Assembly: GCF_023509015.1 (NCBI RefSeq)
Contig: NZ_CP094975.1
Coordinates: forward strand, 5,511,501 to 5,575,500
From: Pseudomonas abieticivorans
GTDB taxonomy: Bacteria; Pseudomonadota; Gammaproteobacteria; Pseudomonadales; Pseudomonadaceae
Length of the DNA: 64,000 bases
Reading direction: 5' to 3'
Shown: piece after piece, positions 45,103 to 53,067 of the stretch
Layout of the letters: the number at the start of each line of letters is the position of its first letter
Position numbering within the stretch: position 1 is the first letter of the stretch
Translations under genes and position numbers: made by a program
The notes under the pieces: model-generated
Told to the model about the DNA's origin: nothing
Database searches by the model: none
Seen by the model: the letters and a program-made list of their open reading frames with translations, nothing else

Positions 45103-46389
45103 TCAGGCCGGTGAGAGCATGGGGCTGCGTGAGGTGGGGTGGCCGACCAGGAAGGCCACGATCAGTGCACCCAGGATGCCCAAGCCGCCGGCCAGTGCAA
45201 AGCCTGCGGCGTAGGTGCCGGAGCTCTGGATGATAATGCCGGTGGCGGTGGGTGCGACGATCCCCGACAGGTTGGCCAGGCCGTGCATGAAGCCACCGGC
45301 GGTACCCACCTGGTGGTCCGGCACGGCGTCCTGGATCAGCGACCAGTAGGCGGGTGCGGTCAGCATCAGGAAACCGATGGCCACGGTCATCACGATCACG
45401 CTTTGGGTCACGTCCTGGACTTGGCCGGTCAGTGCGATGCAGCAGGCGGCAATCAACAGGCAGGTCACCAGTACCACCTTGCGCGAGAACAGGCGCTTGC
45501 CCGTCAGCTTGTAGAGGTAGTCGATGAGCACGCCACCCCCCAGAAAGCCAAGGGTGCCGACCAGCCAAGGCAGTGAGGTGACGATGCTCATGGATTTGAG
45601 GTCGATGCCCTTGGCGTCGATCAGGTAGCTGGGAAACCAGGTCATGAAAAAATACAGGATGTAGTTGTAGCAGAACAGCGAGATACCGGTGACCAGCACC
45701 GAGCGTTGCAGGATGATCTGCAGCACCGGTGTGCGTGGTGCCTGGGCGGCGGTGGTGACGGGCACCTCACGCTCGAAATTGATCTCGGCGATTTCTTCGA
45801 GGCTGACCTTGGCGTGTTCGGCAGGGGTGGACGTCGCCATGCGGTACCAGCACAGCGCCCAGACCAGCCCCATCACGGCAATCACGACGAACGCCACGCG
45901 CCAGCCCAGCCACAGGGCCAGGAAACCGACGATGGGGCCTGCCAGCGCGCCGCCCAATGGGCCGCCGGCCTGGTTGATGCCAATGGCGCGGGCACGCTCC
46001 TTGATCGGGAACCAACTGTTGACGGTCTTGTTGGCCGTGGTGGACACCGGGCCTTCGCCCACGCCGAACAGGGCGCGCACAAACAGCAGCGACCAGAAAT
46101 TGAAGGCCAGCGCCGTCAGGCCGCACAGGATCGACCAGCCGCTCATGGCCACCGTCAGTACGCGCTTGGGCCCGTAGCGGTCGGCCAGGTAACCGCCGAC
46201 AAAACAGAACACCGCGTAACCAATGAAAAAGCTGCTGAAGATCATGCCTTTTTCCGAAGGCGTGAGGTGGTACTCCTGGGTGATGAAGGGCATGGCGATG
46301 GACAGCGCCGCACGGTCGACGTAGTTGATCACCATGGCGATGAACAACAGCGTGAGGATCGTCCAGCGATAGTTCTTTTTAGTGTGCAT
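45103..46389 (-). CDS. MFS transporter, anion:cation symporter type
   Basis: 428 residues, twelve helices, ACS family. INYVDRAALSIAMPFITQEYHLTPSEKG (about 20-46) and GYLADRYGPKRVLTVAMSGWSILCGLTA (about 68-95) are the typical first-loop motifs. GGAGAGG lies upstream of the start. It would bring the sugar acid across the inner membrane, with OprD in the outer membrane. It is a different protein from the MFS at 21542. Confidence 0.88.
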   Translation of the reverse strand: MHTKKNYRWTILTLLFIAMVINYVDRAALSIAMPFITQEYHLTPSEKGMIFSSFFIGYAVFCFVGGYLADRYGPKRVLTVAMSGWSILCGLTALAFNFWSLLFVRALFGVGEGPVSTTANKTVNSWFPIKERARAIGINQAGGPLGGALAGPIVGFLALWLGWRVAFVVIAVMGLVWALCWYRMATSTPAEHAKVSLEEIAEINFEREVPVTTAAQAPRTPVLQIILQRSVLVTGISLFCYNYILYFFMTWFPSYLIDAKGIDLKSMSIVTSLPWLVGTLGFLGGGVLIDYLYKLTGKRLFSRKVVLVTCLLIAACCIALTGQVQDVTQSVIVMTVAIGFLMLTAPAYWSLIQDAVPDHQVGTAGGFMHGLANLSGIVAPTATGIIIQSSGTYAAGFALAGGLGILGALIVAFLVGHPTSRSPMLSPA

Positions 46390-46495
46390 GTTGCCTCTCC
46401 CGCCGGCACCTGTACCGCGTGCCGATTATTGTTTTTGTAGGGTCGCCTGTTGCAGCGTTGCGGGTGCCCTGGCGCAGGATACCCGCCGCCTGGGC

Positions 46496-46789
46496 TTAGT
46501 CGCTGTAATCGACCGCGGCCCATTCGAAGTACTGCTTGAGTTGGGTGACCAGCGCGACATGCGCCGGGTGCGGCAAGTAGCGCTGCACGGCGGCTGCATC
46601 GTCGAAGCCGGCTTCCAGCAAGTAGTCCCAGCAAATCGGCCGGTCCAGTTCATTGGCGCAGACCTTCCAGCTGCGCACGAAGTCGATCTCCTGGTGCAGG
46701 CCGCGCATCCACTCGACCAGGTGTGCCTCCAGGGCCACATCCTTATTCACCCCCGCCAGCCGGCGAAACATCACAATGTGCTTCATCAT
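46496..46789 (-). CDS. Dabb-domain (stress-responsive A/B barrel) protein
   Basis: 97 residues from the ATG at 46789, which overlaps the upstream stop as ATGA and has AGGAG eight bases ahead. Ferredoxin-like alpha/beta barrel of the Dabb family: MKHIVMFRRLAGV at the start, then DYLLEAGFDDAAAVQRYLPHPAHVALV, ending with an aromatic FEWAAVDYSD. Dabb proteins are small dimers with diverse roles, some enzymatic. Its fixed place inside a sugar-acid operon suggests a pathway step or intermediate handling, unknown at present. Confidence 0.82.
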   Translation of the reverse strand: MMKHIVMFRRLAGVNKDVALEAHLVEWMRGLHQEIDFVRSWKVCANELDRPICWDYLLEAGFDDAAAVQRYLPHPAHVALVTQLKQYFEWAAVDYSD

Positions 46790-48210
46790 TGCGAGCGCTC
46801 CTGATATGGCTGTAGCGCCCAGGCCGGTGCGTCCTGCAAGGCCACCGGGCGCAAGAAGCGCTGCAGCGCGGCGTAACCGACCGAGGTGGTGTGCGGTTGG
46901 GTGGAGGCGGGCCATGGGCCGCCATGCTGTTGGGCGTGGGTAACGGCGACGCCGGTGGGCACGCCACGAAACAACACGCGGCCGGCAATCGTGCGGGCGG
47001 TGCGGTACAGGCTGCGGGCCGGTTCGTCTGCCTGCTCAAAGCCCCATAGGGTGGCCGTCAACGTGCCGCCGATGGCCTGTAACACCGCATTGGCTTGCGC
47101 TACGTCACAGGCTTTGATCACCACGGCAACGGGGCCGAACACTTCTTCGCGCAAGGCGCTATCGTTGATAAACGCCAAGGCATCAATCTCGAACAAGCGT
47201 GGGGCAGGGCCTTCGCCCCCTGCGTGGGGCTCAAGCAGCGGGCGCGCCGCGCTGGCCTGCTCCAGGTTATGGAGGCCGTGTTCAAAGCCCTTGCGCATGG
47301 CCTCGGTGAGCATGGCGTGGGTGGTCAAGGGTTGCAGTGCGCAGGCCAGTTGCTCGATGAAGCGGTCGCTGGCCGGGTGCTCCAGCAGTATGATCACGCC
47401 AGGGCTGGTGCAGAACTGCCCGCAGCCTTGGGTAATGGACCCGGCCAATAGCGTGGCCAGTGCCGCACCCTCGCGTTGCAGGATGCCCGGCAGGGCCACC
47501 AGCGGGTTGATCGAGCCCAGTTCACCGAAGAAGGGGATCGGCCGTGCCCGTTCATTGGCGGCTCGCCAGAGGGCGCTGCCGCCTTGGTAGGAGCCGGTAA
47601 AGGCCACGGCCGCGATGGCCGGGTGCTCGACCAAATGCACGCCTGCCGCCCGCGAGGCGCCTTCGACCAGGCCCAGCAAGCCAAGGGGCAAACCCTGGGC
47701 GGCGATCACCCCTTGGGCGATCTCATGCACGGCGCGCGACAACCGGGGGTGCCCCGAATGCGCCTTGACCACCACCGGGCAGCCGGCCGCCAACGCCGAT
47801 GCGGTATCGCCGCCCAATACCGAGAAGGCGAATGGAAAATTGCTCGCCGAAAACATGGCCACCGGCCCCAGGGGTTCCGAGACGCGCGTCAACGCCGGCC
47901 GACCTTTGGGCGGCGCACCGTCAATGGCCGCATCTTCGACGCACGCCAGGGGCACGCCGGCCCGGGCTTGGGCGGCAAAGCCACGCAACTGGAAGGCTGT
48001 GCGCGCCACTTCACCGTTCAAGCGCGCAGGGCCCAGGTGCGTTTCTTCGTCGGCCAAACTGACCAGCGCGGCCTGGTGGTTCTCCAGGCCCTCGGCCAGG
48101 CCGTCCAGCAAGGCGGCCCTTGTGCCCATGCTCGACTGGGCCCATTGCCGGGCTGTCGCAGCGGCCTGTGCGACCACCTGGTCGATGCGTTGTTGTTCTG
48201 GGGTGCTCAT
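46786..48210 (-). CDS. NADP-dependent alpha-ketoglutaric semialdehyde dehydrogenase (second copy)
   Basis: 474 residues. Catalytic Cys267 (GCGQFCTSPG) and Glu230 (FFGELGSINP), nucleotide motif SASNFPFAFSVLGGD (about 121-135). It shares the KGSADH hallmarks of the enzyme at 24472 but is about 50 residues shorter at the N-terminus and differs at many positions, so it is not a recent duplicate. It overlaps genes on both sides by ATGA. It should produce 2-oxoglutarate from the last semialdehyde of this pathway. Confidence 0.88.
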   Translation of the reverse strand: MSTPEQQRIDQVVAQAAATARQWAQSSMGTRAALLDGLAEGLENHQAALVSLADEETHLGPARLNGEVARTAFQLRGFAAQARAGVPLACVEDAAIDGAPPKGRPALTRVSEPLGPVAMFSASNFPFAFSVLGGDTASALAAGCPVVVKAHSGHPRLSRAVHEIAQGVIAAQGLPLGLLGLVEGASRAAGVHLVEHPAIAAVAFTGSYQGGSALWRAANERARPIPFFGELGSINPLVALPGILQREGAALATLLAGSITQGCGQFCTSPGVIILLEHPASDRFIEQLACALQPLTTHAMLTEAMRKGFEHGLHNLEQASAARPLLEPHAGGEGPAPRLFEIDALAFINDSALREEVFGPVAVVIKACDVAQANAVLQAIGGTLTATLWGFEQADEPARSLYRTARTIAGRVLFRGVPTGVAVTHAQQHGGPWPASTQPHTTSVGYAALQRFLRPVALQDAPAWALQPYQERSQ

Positions 48211-48671
48211 TTGAACGCTCCCTTGAGCGGCGCCAGGTGGTAGCCGCGGCGGCTGTAATCAAAGCCCAGCAGTTCGTTGATGGGCACGCCCTGGTCGGCA
48301 GGCGAGGCGTAGTAGGCGCGGATTTCCTTGATCAGGCCGCTGTGTTGATCGAATACGTACCACTCATCCCCGCGCAGCGCGGTGCCCAGCTTGCCTTTCC
48401 AGTGGGTCCACTCGATGACGGCTTCATGGCTGTCGTGGCTGACCAGGATCTTTTCGATGGTCCACTGCGAGCCAAGATGCTCCACGCACCACACCCATTT
48501 GTCGGCGATGGTGCGCGCGCTGCGCCACGGGATATCGGGCAGCCCGGCAGGAAAGTAGTGCACCGCATCCGGGGTAAAGCACGACAACAAGGCCGTGTGA
48601 TCGGCCGCATTGCAGGCCGCGAAATAACGGCGAATCAAGGCGGCGTAGGGGTGCTCGGCGACCGGCATCAT
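48207..48671 (-). CDS. SnoaL/NTF2-like family protein
   Basis: 154 residues from the ATG at 48671, fixed by an ATGA overlap with the RraA-like gene. Cone-shaped NTF2 fold: RRYFAACNAADHTALLSCFTPDAVHYFP at about 14-41 is the classic start, with the strand EWTHWKGKLG near 92 and DEWYVFDQHSGLIKEIRAYY near 108. Proteins of this fold may be isomerases, dehydratases or binding proteins. The pocket has His, Trp and Glu residues, so a catalytic role is possible. Position in the operon implies a link to the sugar-acid pathway. Confidence 0.8.
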   Translation of the reverse strand: MMPVAEHPYAALIRRYFAACNAADHTALLSCFTPDAVHYFPAGLPDIPWRSARTIADKWVWCVEHLGSQWTIEKILVSHDSHEAVIEWTHWKGKLGTALRGDEWYVFDQHSGLIKEIRAYYASPADQGVPINELLGFDYSRRGYHLAPLKGAFK

Positions 48672-49480
48672 TTGGCCTCCTGTTGGCCAATGATGCTGGG
48701 GATCGGTTGGCGACCTGCCGCGATCCACGCGTGGTAGGCGGCAATGGCTGCAGGGCCCGGTGGGTAGATGCCCCACAGGGCTTCGCCGGCAGCAATGCGC
48801 ATGGCCAGGTAGCTTTCCAAGTCGTCCTGCACCGAACAGTATTCGGCCAGTTCCTCGGCCAGGTGGGCGGGCACCACGGTCACGCCATCGGCGTCGCCGA
48901 CGATCACGTCGCCTGGGTAGACGGCAACGCCTGCGCAACCGATGGGTACTTGCAGGTCGGCCACGTGGTGGTAAGAGATGCGCGTGGTGGCGGTGATCTC
49001 CCGGGCGTAGGCCGGCAGCGGCAAACCGGCAATCTCGCTGCCATCACGCAGGGCGCCATCGGTGATGATCGCCTTGGCGCCCCGGGCCAGCAGCCGGGTC
49101 ACCAGGATGTTGCCGGCGGAGGCGGCGCGGGGGTCGTTCTGGCTGTCGATCACCAGCACATCGCCGGGTTGGATCTGCTCCACGCCTTGCCACTGCAAGT
49201 TATCGCCATTGGGCTTGGTGGTCATGGTGCCGTAGGTGTCGATGTCCTCGCGGGCTGGAATGAAGCGCATGGTGTAGGCGCGGCCGGCGAACGGCTTGAT
49301 GGCCTTACTCATGGCGCGCAAGCCCACCAGCGCTGGCTGGCGGAAGCCCAACTTGAACAGTTGCGTTGTCAGCGAGCCGCTGCTGCAGGTGGCAAGCTTG
49401 GCCAGCACTTGGTCACTGACCGCCACCTGGCGGTTGGCCGAGTTGTCGTACGCGTCGGCGTATTGATGGATCTGCGTCAT
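48668..49480 (-). CDS. RraA-family protein (HMG/CHA aldolase-like)
   Basis: 270 residues, RraA/MenG-like fold. Core blocks are QPGDVLVIDSQNDPRAASAGNILVTRLLARGAKAIITDGALRD (about 106-148) and GVAVYPGDVIVGDADGVTVVP (about 183-203), with the Arg and Asp used by class II pyruvate aldolases. It is longer than RraA itself (about 160) at both ends. In a sugar-acid operon a retro-aldol or decarboxylase step on a keto acid is more likely than RNase E control. It is the first gene of the nine-gene leftward operon. Confidence 0.84.
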   Translation of the reverse strand: MTQIHQYADAYDNSANRQVAVSDQVLAKLATCSSGSLTTQLFKLGFRQPALVGLRAMSKAIKPFAGRAYTMRFIPAREDIDTYGTMTTKPNGDNLQWQGVEQIQPGDVLVIDSQNDPRAASAGNILVTRLLARGAKAIITDGALRDGSEIAGLPLPAYAREITATTRISYHHVADLQVPIGCAGVAVYPGDVIVGDADGVTVVPAHLAEELAEYCSVQDDLESYLAMRIAAGEALWGIYPPGPAAIAAYHAWIAAGRQPIPSIIGQQEAK

Positions 49481-49487
49481 TATTGTT
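49481..49487 (-). promoter_or_regulatory. Short CA motif at the RraA-like start
   Basis: On the minus strand the leader reads GGAGAACAATA and then ATG, a short match to AAnAAnA directly between ribosome site and start of the first operon gene. Confidence 0.35.
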
Positions 49488-49519
49488 CTCCGCGTGCTCG
49501 ATATCGTCAGGTCTTGATA

Positions 49520-49538
49520 ATTCCCGTAGTTTGGGAAT
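49520..49538. promoter_or_regulatory. Inverted repeat, candidate IclR operator
   Basis: ATTCCC-N7-GGGAAT with perfect 6-bp arms lies in the 165-bp gap between the divergent RraA-like operon and the IclR fusion gene. A weaker TTCC-N8-GGAA repeat lies at 49627-49642. A TTGACT/TATGCT promoter (49584-49589, 49606-49611) for the regulator stands between them. Confidence 0.5.
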
Positions 49539-49645
49539 ATTTAGTTAGCTTCACTTCCTTCTTGGTCGGATCTTAAGCGCTAATTGACTTGGCGAAAATC
49601 GTGTTTATGCTGGGCAAAACCGTTTGTTCCAACGAGTGGGAATTT

Positions 49646-51280
49646 ATGATGAAAACGCCTTCCGATGGCACTGGCGCCCTGGAAAAGGCCATGGATGTGC
49701 TTGAAGCCATTGGCTCCAGGCCCGAGGGGGTATCGCAGGCCGAGCTCGCGGTTCAGATGGGGCTGCCGCGTACCACGCTCTACCGCATCATCGCCAGCCT
49801 GATTGATCGCGGCATGATCCGCCGCGATCCGGTGCGCAAGGTCTACCGGCTGGGGTTCCGCTATCTGGAACTGGTACGCAATGCCTACTTGATGCCCGAC
49901 CTGGTGGCGGCTGCCAGTTTCGAGCTGCGCGCCTTGCGTGACCTGACCGGGGAGACGTCTTACCTTGCGGTGCTCGATGGCAACCAGGTCATGTCGCTTG
50001 AGCGTTGTGACGGCGCGCACACCCAGCGCTCGGCGGCGGCGATGGGCCAAAGCAAGCCGGTGTATTGCACGGGGCAGGGCAAGGCTATATTGGCGGCACT
50101 GGATGAGGCGCGTCGCGAGGAAGTGCTCAAGGGCCTGACCCTGGCTGCACTGACGCCCCTGACCATCACCGACCGGCGCCAATTGCAGGCGGAACTGAAG
50201 ATCACCCGTGCCCGTGGCTATGCCATCGATGACGAAGAGATCGTGTTGGGCGTGCGCTGTGTTGCCGCTGCTATTCGCGACAATGCGGGCAAGGTGCGCG
50301 GTGCGCTCAGCGTGGCCGGGCCCGCCTATCGGCTGACCTTGAACCGCCTCGAATTATTGGGCCCGGAACTGGCCGATGCGGCGCGTCGGGTGGGGTCGCA
50401 GTTAAGTGAATCGCAAGTGCGCCTCACGGACAGCGAAGCTCAACTAGTGCCGGGCCCATGGTCGTTCCATGGCGCCTTTGCGCGCTGGTGCGACGCCACG
50501 CAACGGCTGTTTTGGGCCGACACGTTGGCCCCGGCCATCCGGGTACTCGACGCCCAGGGTGAGCGTATCGTGGCCCGGTTCGATGGGCCGATTTGTGCCC
50601 TGGAACTGCACCGCGACGGCCTGATGGTGGGGCATGCCAGCGGCTGGTCGCTGATTGACGCATCAGGCTTGGAGCATCCGTTGGCGCACTGGCCGGGCAA
50701 GCGTTTGTTGAGCCTGGCCGTGCACCCGTGCGGCAGCCTCTGGGCTTGCCTGGCGACGCCGACGGGCTGTGAAATCGGCGAGCTGGACGTGCAAGGGGAG
50801 CTGCTTGAACCGCGCGCGTTTCAAGAGCCCGTGAGTGCGTTTGGCTGGGATGCCAAGGGCGAGTCGCTGTACGCCGTGGGGCCGGATTCGGGGTCGATTT
50901 TTGTGCTGCGCGGCCAGGGCGGTGGCGTGCGCCGCCTGGCCACGCTGCCCAAGGGGTCTGGGCGCCTGAGCGGCCTGGCACTGGATAGCCAGGGTGGCGT
51001 ATGGACCACCCTTCGCGATGGCTGGAGCCTGGTGCGGTTCGCCGCCGACGGCAGCTTGGATCGTATGATCGGCCTGCCTGTGCCCAGCCCCACGGACCTG
51101 GCGTTCTGCGGGCCAAGCAACGATACGTTGTACATCACCACCTCGCGCCATGACCTGGCGATGGAGGCACTGGGCAATGCGCCGGCCTCCGGGCATTTGC
51201 TGCACGTCAATCCGGAGTTAAGCGGGGTGGGGGCTGCGCGCACCCATTGGGGGGCGCGACGCCCAGGGTCGTCGACTTGA
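49646..51280 (+). CDS. IclR-family regulator fused to a degenerate SMP-30 propeller
   Basis: 544 residues from the ATG at 49646; a promoter-like TTGACT-N16-TATGCT ends at 49611, which argues against the earlier TTG and ATG starts. Residues about 8-70 are the IclR winged helix, 85-250 the IclR effector domain. Residues about 264-530 form an SMP-30/gluconolactonase-like propeller, recognisable by [11 protein letters not shown] and [14 protein letters not shown]. At the four metal-ligand positions the family Glu (GEGP) is in LVPGPW, both Asn motifs are absent ([18 protein letters not shown]), and the PDG Asp is Ser442 (RLSGL). It is therefore probably a ligand sensor, not an enzyme. It is divergent from the sugar-acid operon and should regulate it. 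Confidence 0.88.
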   Translation: MMKTPSDGTGALEKAMDVLEAIGSRPEGVSQAELAVQMGLPRTTLYRIIASLIDRGMIRRDPVRKVYRLGFRYLELVRNAYLMPDLVAAASFELRALRDLTGETSYLAVLDGNQVMSLERCDGAHTQRSAAAMGQSKPVYCTGQGKAILAALDEARREEVLKGLTLAALTPLTITDRRQLQAELKITRARGYAIDDEEIVLGVRCVAAAIRDNAGKVRGALSVAGPAYRLTLNRLELLGPELADAARRVGSQLSESQVRLTDSEAQLVPGPWSFHGAFARWCDATQRLFWADTLAPAIRVLDAQGERIVARFDGPICALELHRDGLMVGHASGWSLIDASGLEHPLAHWPGKRLLSLAVHPCGSLWACLATPTGCEIGELDVQGELLEPRAFQEPVSAFGWDAKGESLYAVGPDSGSIFVLRGQGGGVRRLATLPKGSGRLSGLALDSQGGVWTTLRDGWSLVRFAADGSLDRMIGLPVPSPTDLAFCGPSNDTLYITTSRHDLAMEALGNAPASGHLLHVNPELSGVGAARTHWGARRPGSST

Positions 51281-51338
51281 CTCTGCTTGGCGCGACGCAA
51301 CATGCTGCCCCCCACCCAGTAACGCACAAGGACCTGCA

Positions 51339-51917
51339 ATGGCACGCGCCCCCATTCGCATCACCGCGCAAGAAACCCTCTCTGACAATTGGTACGTGCT
51401 CAAAAAGTACAGCTTCGACCTGCAGCGCCGCGACGGCAGTTGGCAGCCGCAAACGCGCGAGGTGTATGACCGTGGCAACGGCGCCACCATCCTGCTGTAC
51501 AACCTGGAGCGGCGCACGGTGTTGCTCACCCGCCAGTTCCGCATGCCGTGCTACGTCAACGGCCATAGCGGCTACCTGATCGAGGCCGCCGCAGGTTTGC
51601 TGGACAACGCCAGCCCTGAGGAGCGCATTCGCAAGGAAGCCGAGGAAGAGACCGGTTACCGGGTGGGCGAGATCAAGAAAATCTTCGATGCCTTCATGAG
51701 CCCAGGGTCGGTGACCGAGCGCATTCACTTTTTCATCGGCCAGTATCAGCCTCACGATCAGGTCAGCGACGGCGGCGGGCTGCAAGAGGAGGGGGAGGAC
51801 ATCGAGGTGCTGGAGCTGGGGTTCGAGCAGGCGATTGCCATGGTGCAGAGCGGCGAGATCGCCGATGGCAAGACGATTATGTTGTTGCAGTACCTGGAAT
51901 TACGATTGATGGCGTGA
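51339..51917 (+). CDS. nudK: NUDIX hydrolase, NudK-like (GDP-mannose pyrophosphatase group)
   Basis: 192 residues. N-terminal domain with [20 protein letters not shown], then the Nudix box starting [20 protein letters not shown] (about 87-106), with Lys where the box usually has Arg before EA.EE. The [16 protein letters not shown] segment is typical of the ADP-ribose/GDP-mannose pyrophosphatase branch. It would cleave nucleoside-diphosphate sugars. AAGGAC precedes the start. Followed by a REP doublet. Confidence 0.83.
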   Translation: MARAPIRITAQETLSDNWYVLKKYSFDLQRRDGSWQPQTREVYDRGNGATILLYNLERRTVLLTRQFRMPCYVNGHSGYLIEAAAGLLDNASPEERIRKEAEEETGYRVGEIKKIFDAFMSPGSVTERIHFFIGQYQPHDQVSDGGGLQEEGEDIEVLELGFEQAIAMVQSGEIADGKTIMLLQYLELRLMA

Positions 51918-51922
51918 AAGCC

Positions 51923-51965
51923 GTCGCGGATAAATCGGCTCTTGTAGGAGCAGATTTATCCGCGA
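51923..51965. repeat. Compact REP inverted doublet
   Basis: TCGCGGATAAATCGGCTCTT (51923-51942) is followed at once by GTAGGAGCAGATTTATCCGC and GAA (51943-51965). The two copies abut, forming a long hairpin between the NudK stop and the convergent amidotransferase gene. Confidence 0.85.
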
Positions 51966-51983
51966 AAACCCCGCCGCAATTTA

Positions 51984-52787
51984 TCAGGCCGCGTTTTCGT
52001 ACTGGCCTTTCTGCGCCTGCCGACGGCACGCTTCGCCGAACGCCTGGAAGATTTTCACCGAATCAGGGTTCTGCGCCGCTTGCCATTCCGGGTGCCATTG
52101 CACGGCAAACAGGAACGGCGAGAGGGTAGGGGCGTGCACGGCTTCGACCACGCCGTCTTCGGCCTTGGCGATGGCTTCCAGGCCCTTGCCCAGGGTTTTC
52201 AGGCCCTGGCCATGCAGCGAGTTGACGCGAATCTCGTCGCTGCCCAGCAGCTTGCGCAGCCAGGTGTTGGGTGCGATGCGCACGCTGTGGGCCGGTGCGT
52301 ACTGCACCTCGACGGGATCTTCGCTGTTTTCGCGGTGGTCATTGAAACCAGGCTCGGCGTAGAGCTTCTGGTACATGTCGCCACCCAGCGCCACGTTGAT
52401 TTCCTGCATGCCGCGGCACACGCCGAAAATCGGCAGGCCACGGGCGATGGCCGCACGCACCAACGGCAGGTCGAACAGGTCGCGGTCCTTGTCCTGGCCT
52501 TTGCCGGGGGTCTGGTTTTCCTGGCCGTAAAGCGCAGGGTCGATGTTGCTGCCGGCACCGGTCAGGTACACGCCATCGGCCATGTCCAGGTATTGCTCCA
52601 GGTCTTCGGTGCCGCAGCAGGTGGGTACCAGCACCGGCACGCAGCCGGCATGTTCCACCAAGGGTACGATGTATTTGTGCGTCATGACCTGATAGTCGTG
52701 CCCCTTGCGTTCCTGGGCACCCATGGACATCAGGACGACGGGTTTGCGGGTTTTTTGATTCTTATTGCCAATGTTGCTGTTGGACAT
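51984..52787 (-). CDS. Class I glutamine amidotransferase, gamma-glutamyl-GABA hydrolase (PuuD)-like
   Basis: 267 residues. Triad: Cys124 (GVCRGMQ), His232 and Glu234 (QWHPEWQ). VYLTGAGSNIDPALYG and the NSLHGQGLK segment are typical of the PuuD/SpuA peptidase C26 group, which hydrolyses gamma-glutamyl amides in polyamine catabolism. No other polyamine genes are adjacent, so substrate is family inference. The 280 bp upstream, to 53067, hold no gene I can support. Confidence 0.85.
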   Translation of the reverse strand: MSNSNIGNKNQKTRKPVVLMSMGAQERKGHDYQVMTHKYIVPLVEHAGCVPVLVPTCCGTEDLEQYLDMADGVYLTGAGSNIDPALYGQENQTPGKGQDKDRDLFDLPLVRAAIARGLPIFGVCRGMQEINVALGGDMYQKLYAEPGFNDHRENSEDPVEVQYAPAHSVRIAPNTWLRKLLGSDEIRVNSLHGQGLKTLGKGLEAIAKAEDGVVEAVHAPTLSPFLFAVQWHPEWQAAQNPDSVKIFQAFGEACRRQAQKGQYENAA

Positions 52788-53067
52788 ATGTCACCTTGGG
52801 ACAGGCGCAGCCGCCTATCGTTTTTGTGCAGGCGCAACCTCTAAATGCTGTCGCTGCCTGAGGCTCCGAGCACTGCCGGGAATGCGAGGCGAATGCCGAT
52901 TCTCGGTCGGAAACCTGCCACATATCCTGCCAGAGCCGTTTATTATGTCAAACAATATGCGTGCTTTCGTAAAAGATTCTTTGCGCCATGACTGACTTGG
53001 CGTGCTGATAAGGCCCTGTTTAATGGGGTTTTCGATGATTCTGGGTTTTCGGGCTAGTTAAATATTA

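Noticed and set aside
13701..51965. Recurring GTAGGAGCGG..ATCCGCGAA units considered as a CRISPR array
   Set aside because: They are scattered, in inverted pairs and without regular spacers; they are REP sequences.
52945..52995. Small ORF starting MSNNMRAF
   Set aside because: Only 16 codons, no clear ribosome site, no sign of conservation.
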